Source: Nocardiopsis kunsanensis DSM 44524 (GTDB lineage Bacteria; Actinomycetota; Actinomycetes; Streptosporangiales; Streptosporangiaceae). Taken from it: a DNA stretch of 64,000 nt. A program made the position numbers and the translations under genes. Location of the stretch: assembly GCF_000340965.1 (NCBI RefSeq), contig NZ_ANAY01000021.1, positions 47,209 through 111,208 of the forward strand. The letters are read 5' to 3'. Positions 13,469-21,410 of the stretch are shown here, in pieces. The notes beneath the pieces were generated by a model. It did no database searches and was not told the origin of the DNA. It saw only the letters and a program-made list of their open reading frames with translations. How positions within the stretch are numbered: position 1 is the stretch's first letter; the number at the start of each line of letters is the position of its first letter.

Positions 13469-15613
13469 TCACCGGCCGCCGGACCGGCCCCAGGTGCGCA
13501 GCCGGTCCATGACCTCCCGCGAACGCGGGCTGCCCAGGGTCCGGTAGATCTGCTCGGCCTCCTGCAACCGGTGGCAGGCCTCCTCGTGCTGCTGCAACTC
13601 TTCGAGGACCCCCGCGAGCTGTTCGCACGCCTCGGCCCGGTAATAGTGCCACCCGCCTTCGGCCAGCTCGCTCTCGGCGGTGCGCAGGGTCCACAGCGCA
13701 CTGTCGGGTTCTCCCGCTTCCGCTTGCGCGCGCCCCAGGGCCGCACAGGCACGGGCGGCCATCCGTCGATCAGGGCCCTCGGGCAGGCCGAGCAGGCGCG
13801 CGCGGGCGCCCCGGAGATCGGCGACGGCGGCCTCGTGTTCACCGGCCCTGCTCCGGGCGGCCCCGCGGAAGAGCACCGACAGCGCGGCCCCGCGCACGGC
13901 CGACGGGTCGTCGCTGTCCTCGTTGTACCGCACGGACCTGTCGTAGGCGGCGATGGCAGCGGGGAGATCACGAGCTTCCAGATGGCGCCCGTAGAACTCC
14001 CACACGGACCCGCTCAACAGTGCATCTCCCACCTGCTCGACCAGGTCCACTGCACGTTCGATACGCTCGGCGGCCGACTCGGCCAGGCCGAGATCGGTGA
14101 GGGGCCGTGAGACCAGGGAAGCCAGCCGCGCTTCGGCGGCGGCGTTGCCGGCCAGACGCGCGGCGTCCGTTCCGGCCTCGCCAGAAGAGCGCCAGTCGTG
14201 CAGGTAGCGCTGATCCAGGTAGAGGGAAGTGGACAGTTCCGCGAGCTTCCACGCATGCTCGTACAGACCGAGGTCGGCACTGTGCAGAACCACCGCGAGG
14301 AGGGTGGGACGTTCACGGGTGAGCCACTGGCGGGCGGCGTCGCGGTCCCCACCGAAGGGGTCCTCGGCGTCCGCCAGGAGGGTGTCGAGGTCGACGATGC
14401 GCAAACGTTCGCCCCGTGCCGCCCGTTCCGCGAACCCGAGAACGACGAGGTAGGCGTCCAGCATGCGGGTGAGGGTGCGCGTGCGGTCGGCGGCCCCGTC
14501 CTCGGCCCTCGCCCGCTCCCCGGCGTGCGTGCGCAGGAGATCGTGTCGGAAACGGAGTGAGCCTGCACTGTCCGACTCCACGAGGTTGGCCGTGACCAGC
14601 TCGGTCACTGCTCCGTCGGAGGTGACCGCCCGCACGGCGGATGCGTCGCAGTGCGGTCCCGGCCAGGACCCCAGCGCCCGGTAGAGGGCTGCCGCGTCGG
14701 GTGAGAGGTCCTGGTAGGTGGTCCGGAAGAGCACGTCGAGGTTGTTCCCCTTGTCACCGATGGCTTTCAGGGCGCCCTGGGTACCGCGGACCTTCGCAGC
14801 GAGACTGCGCGCACTGCCCTGCCCTTCACGGCAGAGCTGGGCCCCGACCAGGACCAGCGCCAGAGGAAGCCCGCCGCAGACGCCGGTGAGCTCGTCCAGG
14901 GAAGCACGGTCCTCGGAGTCCAGGTTCCGCCGGGCACGGTTTTGCAGCAGGTCATGGGCGGCTCGAGGGTCGAGGGGTTCGAGATCGCGCACACGTGCGC
15001 CAGGATGGAGTTCGAGCTCCCCGAGATCGGGGCCGTCCCCGGAAACCAGGACGAGGCTGCCGCGGCCGGTGGGGATGAGCCCCCGGACCTGGGCCGGCTC
15101 CCATGCGCCCTCGACGACGACCAGCATCCGCTTGTCACGGGTACGGGTGCGGTACTCACCACTCCAGGTTCGGGGGTCGTCGGGTAGCGCGTCCCGGTGT
15201 ACGCCCAGAGCACGGAGGAACTGTTGGAGGGCCGCGTCACTGTCCTCCCGGGCCCCGCGGGCGTACTCGAAGGTGAGCTGGCCTCCGGTGAAGTACTCCT
15301 CCATGGCGTAGGCGGCCTGGCACAGGAGCGCACTCTTGCCGATACCGCGTGTCCCCGAACAGATCACCACCACGGGAGGGCCGTCGGGATCCAGGTTCTG
15401 ACGGATCCACGCCAGGGTCTCGTCGTGGTTGACGAAGTCGCTCGGCGGCGCCTCGACCTGCATCGGGCTCTGGGACGGGGACTGGACGGGAGGTTCACCG
15501 TAGTAGTGGTGGTGCACGTCCCGCATTCTCTCGGCCATGACGAACTGGCCGCCGTTGACGTCGCCTCCGATCGTGTTCGAAGTACTGCCCGTCCGGGAGG
15601 GGTCGGCACTCAT
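13469..15613 (-). CDS. STAND/NB-ARC ATPase with TPR-like repeats and N-terminal amyloid-like motif
   Basis: A 714-residue NLR-like protein. Residues 13-38 form a short G/V/H-rich motif (NTIGGDVNGGQFVMAE, then RDVHHHYYG) resembling the RHIM/BASS-type amyloid-signalling motifs in front of bacterial NLRs. The nucleotide-binding domain follows: FVNHDETL entry, P-loop GTRGIGKS (87-94), a Walker B-like strand MLVVVEGAW lacking the usual Asp pair, and the GxP motif CGGLPLAL. The C-terminal half is helical with TPR-like repeats (AAIAAYDRSVRYN, AVADLRGARARL, ALWTLRTAESEL, EACHRLQEAEQIY). The ATG at 15611-15613 has AGGAGA just upstream. Such STAND proteins act in signalling or abortive defence; the partner here is not evident. 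Confidence 0.85.
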   Translation of the reverse strand: MSADPSRTGSTSNTIGGDVNGGQFVMAERMRDVHHHYYGEPPVQSPSQSPMQVEAPPSDFVNHDETLAWIRQNLDPDGPPVVVICSGTRGIGKSALLCQAAYAMEEYFTGGQLTFEYARGAREDSDAALQQFLRALGVHRDALPDDPRTWSGEYRTRTRDKRMLVVVEGAWEPAQVRGLIPTGRGSLVLVSGDGPDLGELELHPGARVRDLEPLDPRAAHDLLQNRARRNLDSEDRASLDELTGVCGGLPLALVLVGAQLCREGQGSARSLAAKVRGTQGALKAIGDKGNNLDVLFRTTYQDLSPDAAALYRALGSWPGPHCDASAVRAVTSDGAVTELVTANLVESDSAGSLRFRHDLLRTHAGERARAEDGAADRTRTLTRMLDAYLVVLGFAERAARGERLRIVDLDTLLADAEDPFGGDRDAARQWLTRERPTLLAVVLHSADLGLYEHAWKLAELSTSLYLDQRYLHDWRSSGEAGTDAARLAGNAAAEARLASLVSRPLTDLGLAESAAERIERAVDLVEQVGDALLSGSVWEFYGRHLEARDLPAAIAAYDRSVRYNEDSDDPSAVRGAALSVLFRGAARSRAGEHEAAVADLRGARARLLGLPEGPDRRMAARACAALGRAQAEAGEPDSALWTLRTAESELAEGGWHYYRAEACEQLAGVLEELQQHEEACHRLQEAEQIYRTLGSPRSREVMDRLRTWGRSGGR

Positions 15614-15789
15614 GCTTCTCCTGGCGTGGGGGCGACACCGATTCGTGGCGGCAAGCCTACCGACGCCCGGAGCAGAGGTGGGGGCGGTGTCCTCTTCCGG
15701 CCACGAGGAGGCCTGTCTCGGGGGTCGGGACGAGGCAGGGGCCACGCAGGACTTCTCCCACCCAGGAAGCGTCCACGCTCAGCCACACA

Positions 15790-15831
15790 AGGGGCTCAGC
15801 CTCAGCGCACGTGCGCTGAGGCTGAGCCCCT
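15790..15831. terminator. 42-bp perfect palindrome at the distal end of array A1
   Basis: A perfect inverted repeat with no loop: arms of 21 bp meeting at GCGCAC/GTGCGC. It lies between the STAND gene start region and the last (oldest) repeat of A1. On the minus strand, the direction of crRNA transcription, it is followed by TTGTGTGG. The likely role is to stop array transcripts before they enter the STAND gene. Confidence 0.6.
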
Positions 15832-16530
15832 GGGCCACCCCCGCGCGTGCGGGGAGCACTACCGGGCGAGGTCGCTTCTCCACTGCCACGGGGGACCACC
15901 CCCGCGCGTGCGGGGAGCACGGATCCCAGCCCACGGCTGCGACCACGGGCGAGGGACCACCCCCGCGCGTGCGGGGAGCACATGCTGTGGGTCGACGGCT
16001 CACAGGACCACGTGGGACCACCCCCGCGCGTGCGGGGAGCACTGTGCCACGTTCTGGGGTTTCCGCGATCCTTTGGGACCACCCCCGCGCGTGCGGGGAG
16101 CACCCGCGCACAAGGCTCTGCGCCAACTGCGTGGCGGGACCACCCCCGCGCGTGCGGGGAGCACATGGTCTCCTGCTGCGGCCACGCTTCGCCGTCGGGA
16201 CCACCCCCGCGCGTGCGGGGAGCACCGCCCAGTTCGGCAGGCCCTCGATGAAGGCCCGGGACCACCCCCGCGCGTGCGGGGAGCACGATCTGGGACATCT
16301 TCGCCTCCCGCTCTCTGTGGGACCACCCCCGCGCGTGCGGGGAGCACGAGGCCGCGCCGATGGAACCGCCGTCGGAGTGGGGACCACCCCCGCGCGTGCG
16401 GGGAGCACCACGATCACCGTCTCGTCACCTCCGGCCGCGAGGGACCACCCCCGCGCGTGCGGGGAGCACACCCCTATAGCAACGTTGCGTTGCGTTGCCG
16501 GGGGACCACCCCCGCGCGTGCGGGGAGCAC
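15832..16530 (-). CRISPR. CRISPR array A1, type I-E, 12 repeats / 11 spacers
   Basis: Twelve 29-nt repeats at an exact 61-bp period (32-nt spacers), repeat ends at 15859, 15920 and so on to 16530. The plus-strand repeat begins GGGACCACCCCC and ends GCGGGGAGCAC; the transcribed strand is minus, so crRNA repeats start GTGCTCCCCGC. A1 differs from the other arrays by having CCACC instead of CCATC. The low-coordinate repeat is degenerate, as expected for the leader-distal end. The array directly follows cas2 in the same direction. Confidence 0.98.
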
Positions 16531-16645
16531 TCTTCCTGACCTGCACACCTACCAACGAGTAACCCGAAAATCTGCAAACTTCACAGGACCTCGTAACAGG
16601 TTGATCACGACCTCACCGTCCGAACCGGCGACGCTTGTAGGCCTT
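16531..16645 (-). promoter_or_regulatory. Leader of array A1, overlapping the end of cas2e
   Basis: On the plus strand the first repeat is followed by TCTTCCTGACCTGCA, then AGTAACCCGAAAATCTGCAA and CTTCACAGG, shared with the leaders at 29272, 43043, 45697, 56700 and 62429. Matching bases (GTAACAGGTTGATCACG versus ATAACGCTGAGATCACG in A3) continue past 16613, so the leader runs into the 3' end of cas2e. Confidence 0.8.
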
Positions 16646-16987
16646 GCTCCAGCCTTTGTTCTTCTCAGGGCGTTCGCCTGGCCCACCAGGTCCACGCCCT
16701 CCGACAGATCCGCCGACGCGGGGTCGTTCGATGAGCACCATCCCTTCATGGTCGACCGGGCACCACGAGTGCTCGAACGTCTCGAAGGTGAACCCCTGCT
16801 CATTGTTGGTGGTGTACGTAAGGATCGCTCGCCCCTGCCCCCGATACGTCTGCACCTCGTCCCACAGCACCTGACGCACTCGGGCCGAGGGGGTGCCGAT
16901 GAACACGTTCGGAGCAATCTCCATCAACCACCGCGTGAGCAGCCCTCGCAACCCGACCGGACAATTGGTCAGAACGATCACCGTCAC
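16613..16987 (-). CDS. cas2e: CRISPR-associated endonuclease Cas2, type I-E
   Basis: Integration-complex subunit that bridges two Cas1 dimers during spacer acquisition. Its 124 residues begin TVIVLTNCPVGLRGLLTRWL, followed by VFIGTPSARVRQVLWDEV, the recognisable Cas2e core. The C-terminal glycine/proline-rich and basic tail (EKNKGWSKAYKRRR) is longer than the E. coli protein's. The GTG start overlaps the cas1e stop by 4 nt (GTGA at 16984-16987), indicating translational coupling. Its stop lies inside the A1 leader, 82 bp from the first repeat, so its mRNA probably reads into the array. Confidence 0.96.
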   Translation of the reverse strand: MTVIVLTNCPVGLRGLLTRWLMEIAPNVFIGTPSARVRQVLWDEVQTYRGQGRAILTYTTNNEQGFTFETFEHSWCPVDHEGMVLIERPRVGGSVGGRGPGGPGERPEKNKGWSKAYKRRRFGR

Positions 16988-17919
16988 CAGATGACCCCCA
17001 TGTTCTGTCCGGACTCCACGGTCACTCCCCCGTCGACGAGCAGGTCGACCCGGTCGCCCTCCGGTTCCTCCTCCCCTTCCGGCAGCAGGAGACCCTTGAC
17101 GTCCTCCACGCAGCGTTCGAGGAGCTGTTCCTCGTGGATCCGGTCGCGCAGTGCCCGACGCGTGCGTGCCCCGAGATCGTCGGGGCTCTCGGCGGCGACC
17201 TCGAACGCCACGGGGATCGCCACCTCGACCTTGTAGAGGTCGGCGATGTCCAACACGAACGACTGCTCATGGCCGGAGTGCACGAAACCCAGGCCCGGAG
17301 AACAACCGAGCGCTGCCACCACGGACTGTGCGACACCGTAGAAACACTGCGACGCCGCGGTGATGGCCTGGTTGGGCGAGTCGTCCAGCTCGAACCGACC
17401 CTGCGTGTAGCGGCGCCCGTACCAGGCCACCCCGGTGCGTTCGGCTTCACGCTGGTAACAACGCCGGACCCGGTCGCCCTCCATGCCGAGAAGAGTGCGG
17501 CGGCTCGTGCCGCTGGTGTCCTCCCCGGGAAAACGCAGGGAGAACATGGCCCGGGCGACCTCGAGCCGTCTCCTCTGGTTCGCCCACGCCAGAGCTTGGG
17601 CCTCCACCAACGCGGACGATCGTGTGAGGGCACGCCCGCCCGAGTAGTAGCGGACCCCGCGCTCACCTACCCAGACGACCCCGGCCCCGCTCTCGCCCAG
17701 CAGTTCCATCGCTTTGTGGGTCACGCGCGTTCCCGGGCCCAGGAGCAGAGTTCCGATCGTCGCCGACGGCAGATGCCGGGTCCCTTCCCCGTCCTCGGCC
17801 GTCAGCGCGTTGGAGTCGCGGTGCACGGTGCAGCGTTCCAAGTACACGAAGGAGGTCCGGTCCCCGACCCTCGTGAGTTCGCTGGGGGTCAGCGCCTTAC
17901 GGCGACCTGCGGTACTCAT
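16984..17919 (-). CDS. cas1e: CRISPR-associated endonuclease Cas1, type I-E
   Basis: Spacer integrase, 311 residues. All active-site residues of Cas1e are present: the glutamate in LLGMEGDRVRR (E141 of E. coli Cas1), the histidine in GFVHSGHEQ (H208), and both aspartates in FVLDIADLYK (D218, D221). The ATG at 17917-17919 is chosen over the more upstream candidate because it forms the ATGA overlap with the cas6e stop. The C-terminal tail after LLLPEGEEEPE is acidic and variable, as in relatives. With intact Cas1, Cas2 and several conserved leaders, adaptation is likely functional; this is inference. Confidence 0.97.
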   Translation of the reverse strand: MSTAGRRKALTPSELTRVGDRTSFVYLERCTVHRDSNALTAEDGEGTRHLPSATIGTLLLGPGTRVTHKAMELLGESGAGVVWVGERGVRYYSGGRALTRSSALVEAQALAWANQRRRLEVARAMFSLRFPGEDTSGTSRRTLLGMEGDRVRRCYQREAERTGVAWYGRRYTQGRFELDDSPNQAITAASQCFYGVAQSVVAALGCSPGLGFVHSGHEQSFVLDIADLYKVEVAIPVAFEVAAESPDDLGARTRRALRDRIHEEQLLERCVEDVKGLLLPEGEEEPEGDRVDLLVDGGVTVESGQNMGVIW

Positions 17920-18590
17920 GCGGGGGCCAAGGTCAGAAGGCCGCACCCGTAGGCCTTGCCCTTACCGACCCCCGAGACCAGAGCGCTTCGCAGGGCCTCG
18001 GGGTCGGTGACCCTCAGGCGCCCGTCGTAGGTCACGCTGTACAGGGGAACTCTGTTGCGCTCCCCCGTCGCCCGTTCACGCTTGTCGAACCAGAGGCCGC
18101 GCCGATTGTGCACCATGAGTTCGTGATCGCGGGTGGTCTGCACGACCTCGAACCCGAGGCGTTCCTGCCGTTCGAGCAGCCACTTCGTCTGTCCGGCGAC
18201 CGTGAGCTGCGCGGTGCGCTTGGTCGTCGTCTGCTTGTCGTCGGTACGTACCGACCGGACCGGGTTGGCGGCCAGGCGGAAGTTCCAGGTCTGTCCCTTC
18301 TCCAAACGGTCCAGGAGGGGCGCGTAGGCACGGGTCTGCACGGGGTGCTCGGGCCACCCCGCGTCCGAAGCCACATGGGACAGGTCGGGTTCGGTCGAGC
18401 TGACCACATACAAATACAGCTTGTTCCCTGAAGCCTGGTCGAGGCGCCACAGGACTCTCCCCTGGCCCTCCACGACCGTCTTCTTCCCGTCGAAGGCCTT
18501 GACCACGGCCCCGTGGACGGTCCTGGGGCTGGCGAGCAGCCGTCGTGTACCGGGGCGTCCGGGATCGAGCTGGAGTCGAGTGAGAAACAT
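17916..18590 (-). CDS. cas6e: CRISPR pre-crRNA endonuclease Cas6e (Cse3/CasE)
   Basis: Processes pre-crRNA at the repeat stem-loop and stays bound as the Cascade head. It has 224 residues with two ferredoxin-like folds: N-terminal MFLTRLQLDPG and the conserved TVHGAVVKAF histidine region (His about residue 26), and the C-terminal glycine-rich loop VGKGKAYGCGLLTLAP typical of Cas6. The ATG at 18588-18590 overlaps the cas5e stop by one base (TGATG). The repeat's inverted arms (CCCCGCGC/GCGGGG) give it the expected hairpin substrate in all seven arrays. Confidence 0.96.
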   Translation of the reverse strand: MFLTRLQLDPGRPGTRRLLASPRTVHGAVVKAFDGKKTVVEGQGRVLWRLDQASGNKLYLYVVSSTEPDLSHVASDAGWPEHPVQTRAYAPLLDRLEKGQTWNFRLAANPVRSVRTDDKQTTTKRTAQLTVAGQTKWLLERQERLGFEVVQTTRDHELMVHNRRGLWFDKRERATGERNRVPLYSVTYDGRLRVTDPEALRSALVSGVGKGKAYGCGLLTLAPA

Positions 18591-19396
18591 CAGCCACCTT
18601 CGTGTGTGTGCGGGGCGTCGTCTCGATCGAGGACCGCGATCGGGTCGTGGTCCTCGGGAAGGCCGAGGGCTGCCATGGGGTCGTGTTCGGGGACCGCCCC
18701 CGCGTCGCGGTAGGGCTTCTCCACGGGCTTTCCGTTGCTGATCCCCCGCATCCGGTACGTGCGGTGGAGGGGGTCGAAACTGACCGGCAGGTCGCGCCGT
18801 AGTTCGTCCGCCTCGTGCTCTGCCGGGGTGTCGACGAACGTCGGAAGGGGGGCCGGCACACGTGTCGGCTCTCCGGCCTCTTCGGCCCAGGGGCCCCGGG
18901 TACATTCCTCCTGGTACCAGGCGGAGGCCTGCCACTTCAGTGACGCGAGCACCGTCTCCAACCCGCCCGGGTGGATCCCCAGGTCCAAGGGGCGTGAGGG
19001 CGGGCAGGACCGCCTGCCCAGGTAGGGCATGAAGTACGGGGCCCGCAGAGCGTCGTCCAAGCGTCGCAGTAGAGCATCGTCGTCGCTCTCCAGGCCGACG
19101 ACGAAAACCGCGTCGGCGAGGTAGAACCGCTCGGAAACGGGCATCGAATCGCCCGAGTCGAGATGCCGGGCGGTCTGGTAATCGCGGATGCGGTCGCCCG
19201 GCTGGTCGACACGCACGCCGAAGCGCAGGGCCGCCAGCTCCGAGAGGTCCTTCGTGCGGGGCCAACCGAGCGCTGAGGCCAGGAGGCCGACGACACCGCT
19301 CTTGGTGGGGGTGTTCTCCGTGGTTCGCCGGGCGAAGCGGGCAGAGGAACCCCAGGCCTGGAGCGGCCCCGCCAGGCACAGGGCGAGCACACTCAT
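18590..19396 (-). CDS. cas5e: CRISPR Cascade subunit Cas5e (CasD)
   Basis: Cascade subunit that binds the 5' handle of crRNA. Its 268 residues open MSVLALCLAGPLQAWGSSAR-F, the hallmark N-terminal strand and loop of Cas5e, followed by TTENTPTKSGVVGLLASALG and the RxDQPG/RDYQTAR region that contacts the handle. It overlaps cas6e by one base and cas7e by one base (TGATG), so the genes are translationally coupled. Length is slightly above the E. coli protein because of a hydrophilic C-terminal tail (HDPIAVLDRDDAPHTHEGG). Confidence 0.96.
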   Translation of the reverse strand: MSVLALCLAGPLQAWGSSARFARRTTENTPTKSGVVGLLASALGWPRTKDLSELAALRFGVRVDQPGDRIRDYQTARHLDSGDSMPVSERFYLADAVFVVGLESDDDALLRRLDDALRAPYFMPYLGRRSCPPSRPLDLGIHPGGLETVLASLKWQASAWYQEECTRGPWAEEAGEPTRVPAPLPTFVDTPAEHEADELRRDLPVSFDPLHRTYRMRGISNGKPVEKPYRDAGAVPEHDPMAALGLPEDHDPIAVLDRDDAPHTHEGG

Positions 19397-20583
19397 CAGC
19401 TGGTCCCCCGGCGCTGGGCGACGGCTTTACCGACGAGGGTGACGAGTTCCTTGAGGCCGCCGACCTCGTCGCCGAGCCCGGACACGGGATATCCGCTCAC
19501 GCTCATGGCCCATCCTTGGGCATCGTCATCGCCGTAGGCGGCCTCGATCCCCTCGGCGTGTGCGGTGAGCCGGCACACGGCCTTTTCCATGTAACCGGAG
19601 TCGTGGGTGCTGGTGACGGGCTTCTCGAAGGCCCCGACGAAGCTGATCGGGCGTGCGCTGCGCATCTTGACGACCACGGCCTCGGGCAGGGTGTGGTTGC
19701 CGAAGGTGTTGGCCTTTCCCGAGGGCATGGACTCCACGAATCCGCGCACGAACGCTTCCACGGCACGGCGCACGGGCTCGCTGCCCGGCTGGTCGTCGCG
19801 CATCCCCTTGCCGAGGGTCTCGGCGAGCCGGTCGACGTCGACCGCCGCGTACCGGTACAGCGTGGCGGAGTTGAAGTCGACGGTGCCGATCATCCCCGCT
19901 CCGGTCTCTTCGTCGGGGTTCCGGTCGTCCACCGCGGTGTAGTAGTCGGACTCGTTGTCGACCTCGTGCACGCTCAGGGCGTGTGCGACCTGGGTGGCGG
20001 CGTCGACGTTGACGTCGGCGCCGTCGGCGACCATGCGGCCGAAGAGCGCGATGTCGATCGAGTGGGCGGTGTCGGCGAGGTCCTTGGCGCGCTTCTTGAC
20101 GTCCTTGTCCTTGAGGAAGGCCGTGATGTCTTCCTTGCCTTCGTAGGCCAGGTCGCCGAGCGCGTCCCGCTGGCGGCGGCTGAGGAACATCAAGTACTTG
20201 GACTCGGGGGCGAGCGGACCGTCGTGGCCCTCGTCCTTGGCTTTCTTCTTCTTGCGATCGGACACCTCGACCGTGGCACCGGTAGCGGCCTTGATCACCT
20301 TGGCGGCCAGGTCCCAAGCGGTCTCCCGGGCCATGTTCTCGTCGTGTTCGAGGATGCGCTCGGCCACGTACTCCGCGACCTTCTTGGTACGCACGGCGAG
20401 CTCCTCAGGAGCCAGGTCCTCCTGGAACTTCTCCCGGGTGGCACGTTTCCAGGCCTGGCTGGAGACCCGGGAGCGTTGGACACCGCCGTAGACGGCGGTC
20501 TTGGGGCTCCCGGTGTCGTCGCGGTTGATGTTGCTCGGCGGCACGTTCTGGAGGATGTGGATGTCGAGGACGGTTCGGCTCAT
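19396..20583 (-). CDS. cas7e: CRISPR Cascade backbone subunit Cas7e (CasC)
   Basis: Six copies form the crRNA-binding backbone of Cascade. The 395 residues begin MSRTVLDIHILQNVPPSNINRDD, then PKTAVYGGVQRSRVSSQAWKR, a signature stretch of this family. The thumb region, GADVNVDAATQVAHALSVHEV, follows in the middle. A lysine-rich insert (SDRKKKKAKDEGHD) lies around residue 130. The 3' end overlaps the cas5e start by one base; cas11e ends about 70 bp upstream, the largest gap within the operon. Confidence 0.97.
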   Translation of the reverse strand: MSRTVLDIHILQNVPPSNINRDDTGSPKTAVYGGVQRSRVSSQAWKRATREKFQEDLAPEELAVRTKKVAEYVAERILEHDENMARETAWDLAAKVIKAATGATVEVSDRKKKKAKDEGHDGPLAPESKYLMFLSRRQRDALGDLAYEGKEDITAFLKDKDVKKRAKDLADTAHSIDIALFGRMVADGADVNVDAATQVAHALSVHEVDNESDYYTAVDDRNPDEETGAGMIGTVDFNSATLYRYAAVDVDRLAETLGKGMRDDQPGSEPVRRAVEAFVRGFVESMPSGKANTFGNHTLPEAVVVKMRSARPISFVGAFEKPVTSTHDSGYMEKAVCRLTAHAEGIEAAYGDDDAQGWAMSVSGYPVSGLGDEVGGLKELVTLVGKAVAQRRGTS

Positions 20584-20651
20584 CGGTTCTTCCTTCCGAG
20601 TCTGCTTCGGGCAGGGGGCGCCCGGGGTTCGTCGAGTGCGGGGTTGCCGCT

Positions 20652-21404
20652 CTAGAGCTCCTCGGCGGTGGCTTCGCCCTCGGCGCTCTCAGCGTCGGTC
20701 TTCTCGGCCGAGGTTTCCTTCTTCTGGTGGAAGGAAGCGAACCCGTGCCCCCAGGCGTCCTTGACGGTCTCGGCACCGCGGGGGCGCTGGGCACGGTAGA
20801 GGTGCTCGGCGAGCAGCCCGTAGTCGAGGGGCTGGCGGGCCCCGCGCAGTCGTTGGACGATCTGGCGGAGTTCGCTCACCCGCTTGGTGTGCGAGGAGGC
20901 TTCGGCCGCCCTGCGTAGCCGGTTGTGCAGGGACGCTTCGATCTCCCCGACAGGCATGGCGCCCCGCACGGCCCAACCCACGTTGTGCTCCGCACGGCGT
21001 ATCCCCCGACCGAACCGGCTCGGAATGTGCATGCCTTGGTCCGCGGTCTTGAGGGACTGCTGGTGCAGAGCGAACAGGGTCAGCGCCGCGTGCACCGCTT
21101 CCTCGGCTGCCTGTTCGGTCTTCTCCGTGCGTTCCTCGGCCCGGGGCCGTTCCCAGAGCCTCTCGTACTGCGCTGGGTCGACGGACATCCCCCACAGGCG
21201 GGGGCAGGAACCGAAGGTATGTCCCGCCCCCGAGCGGAGCTGGGCGAGGGTGGCGACGTCCTCGGAGTTGTCCGCGATGTAACCGCTCATGAGGTCGGTG
21301 ACTCGGTCGCTGACCGCATTGCCCAGGGGACCGAGGTCCTCTCGGGGCTTCTTCTGGTTCGGGCTCTTCTTCTTTTCCGCGCTCTCTGTCTGTGCCAATG
21401 TCAT
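20652..21404 (-). CDS. cas11e: CRISPR Cascade small subunit Cas11e (Cse2/CasB)
   Basis: Small helical subunit, normally two per Cascade, that stabilises the R-loop. The 250 residues are mostly helical with the conserved segments LAQLRSGAGHTFGSCPRLWG, ALTLFALHQQS and GRGIRRA. There are hydrophilic tails at both ends (KKKSPNQKKPRE at the start, an acidic KTDAESAEGEATAEEL at the end), which make it longer than E. coli Cse2. The start lies 6 bp after the cas8e stop (21411), so they are one transcription unit. Confidence 0.95.
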   Translation of the reverse strand: MTLAQTESAEKKKSPNQKKPREDLGPLGNAVSDRVTDLMSGYIADNSEDVATLAQLRSGAGHTFGSCPRLWGMSVDPAQYERLWERPRAEERTEKTEQAAEEAVHAALTLFALHQQSLKTADQGMHIPSRFGRGIRRAEHNVGWAVRGAMPVGEIEASLHNRLRRAAEASSHTKRVSELRQIVQRLRGARQPLDYGLLAEHLYRAQRPRGAETVKDAWGHGFASFHQKKETSAEKTDAESAEGEATAEEL

Positions 21405-21410
21405 CCGTAC

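Noticed and set aside
15847..16562. Long open frames through array A1 (and likewise through A3 to A7) encoding repeated PRVRGA/HPRACGEH-type peptides
   Set aside because: They are translations of the 61-bp repeat-spacer units in several frames and on both strands; no ribosome sites and exact repeat periodicity show they are CRISPR, not repetitive proteins.
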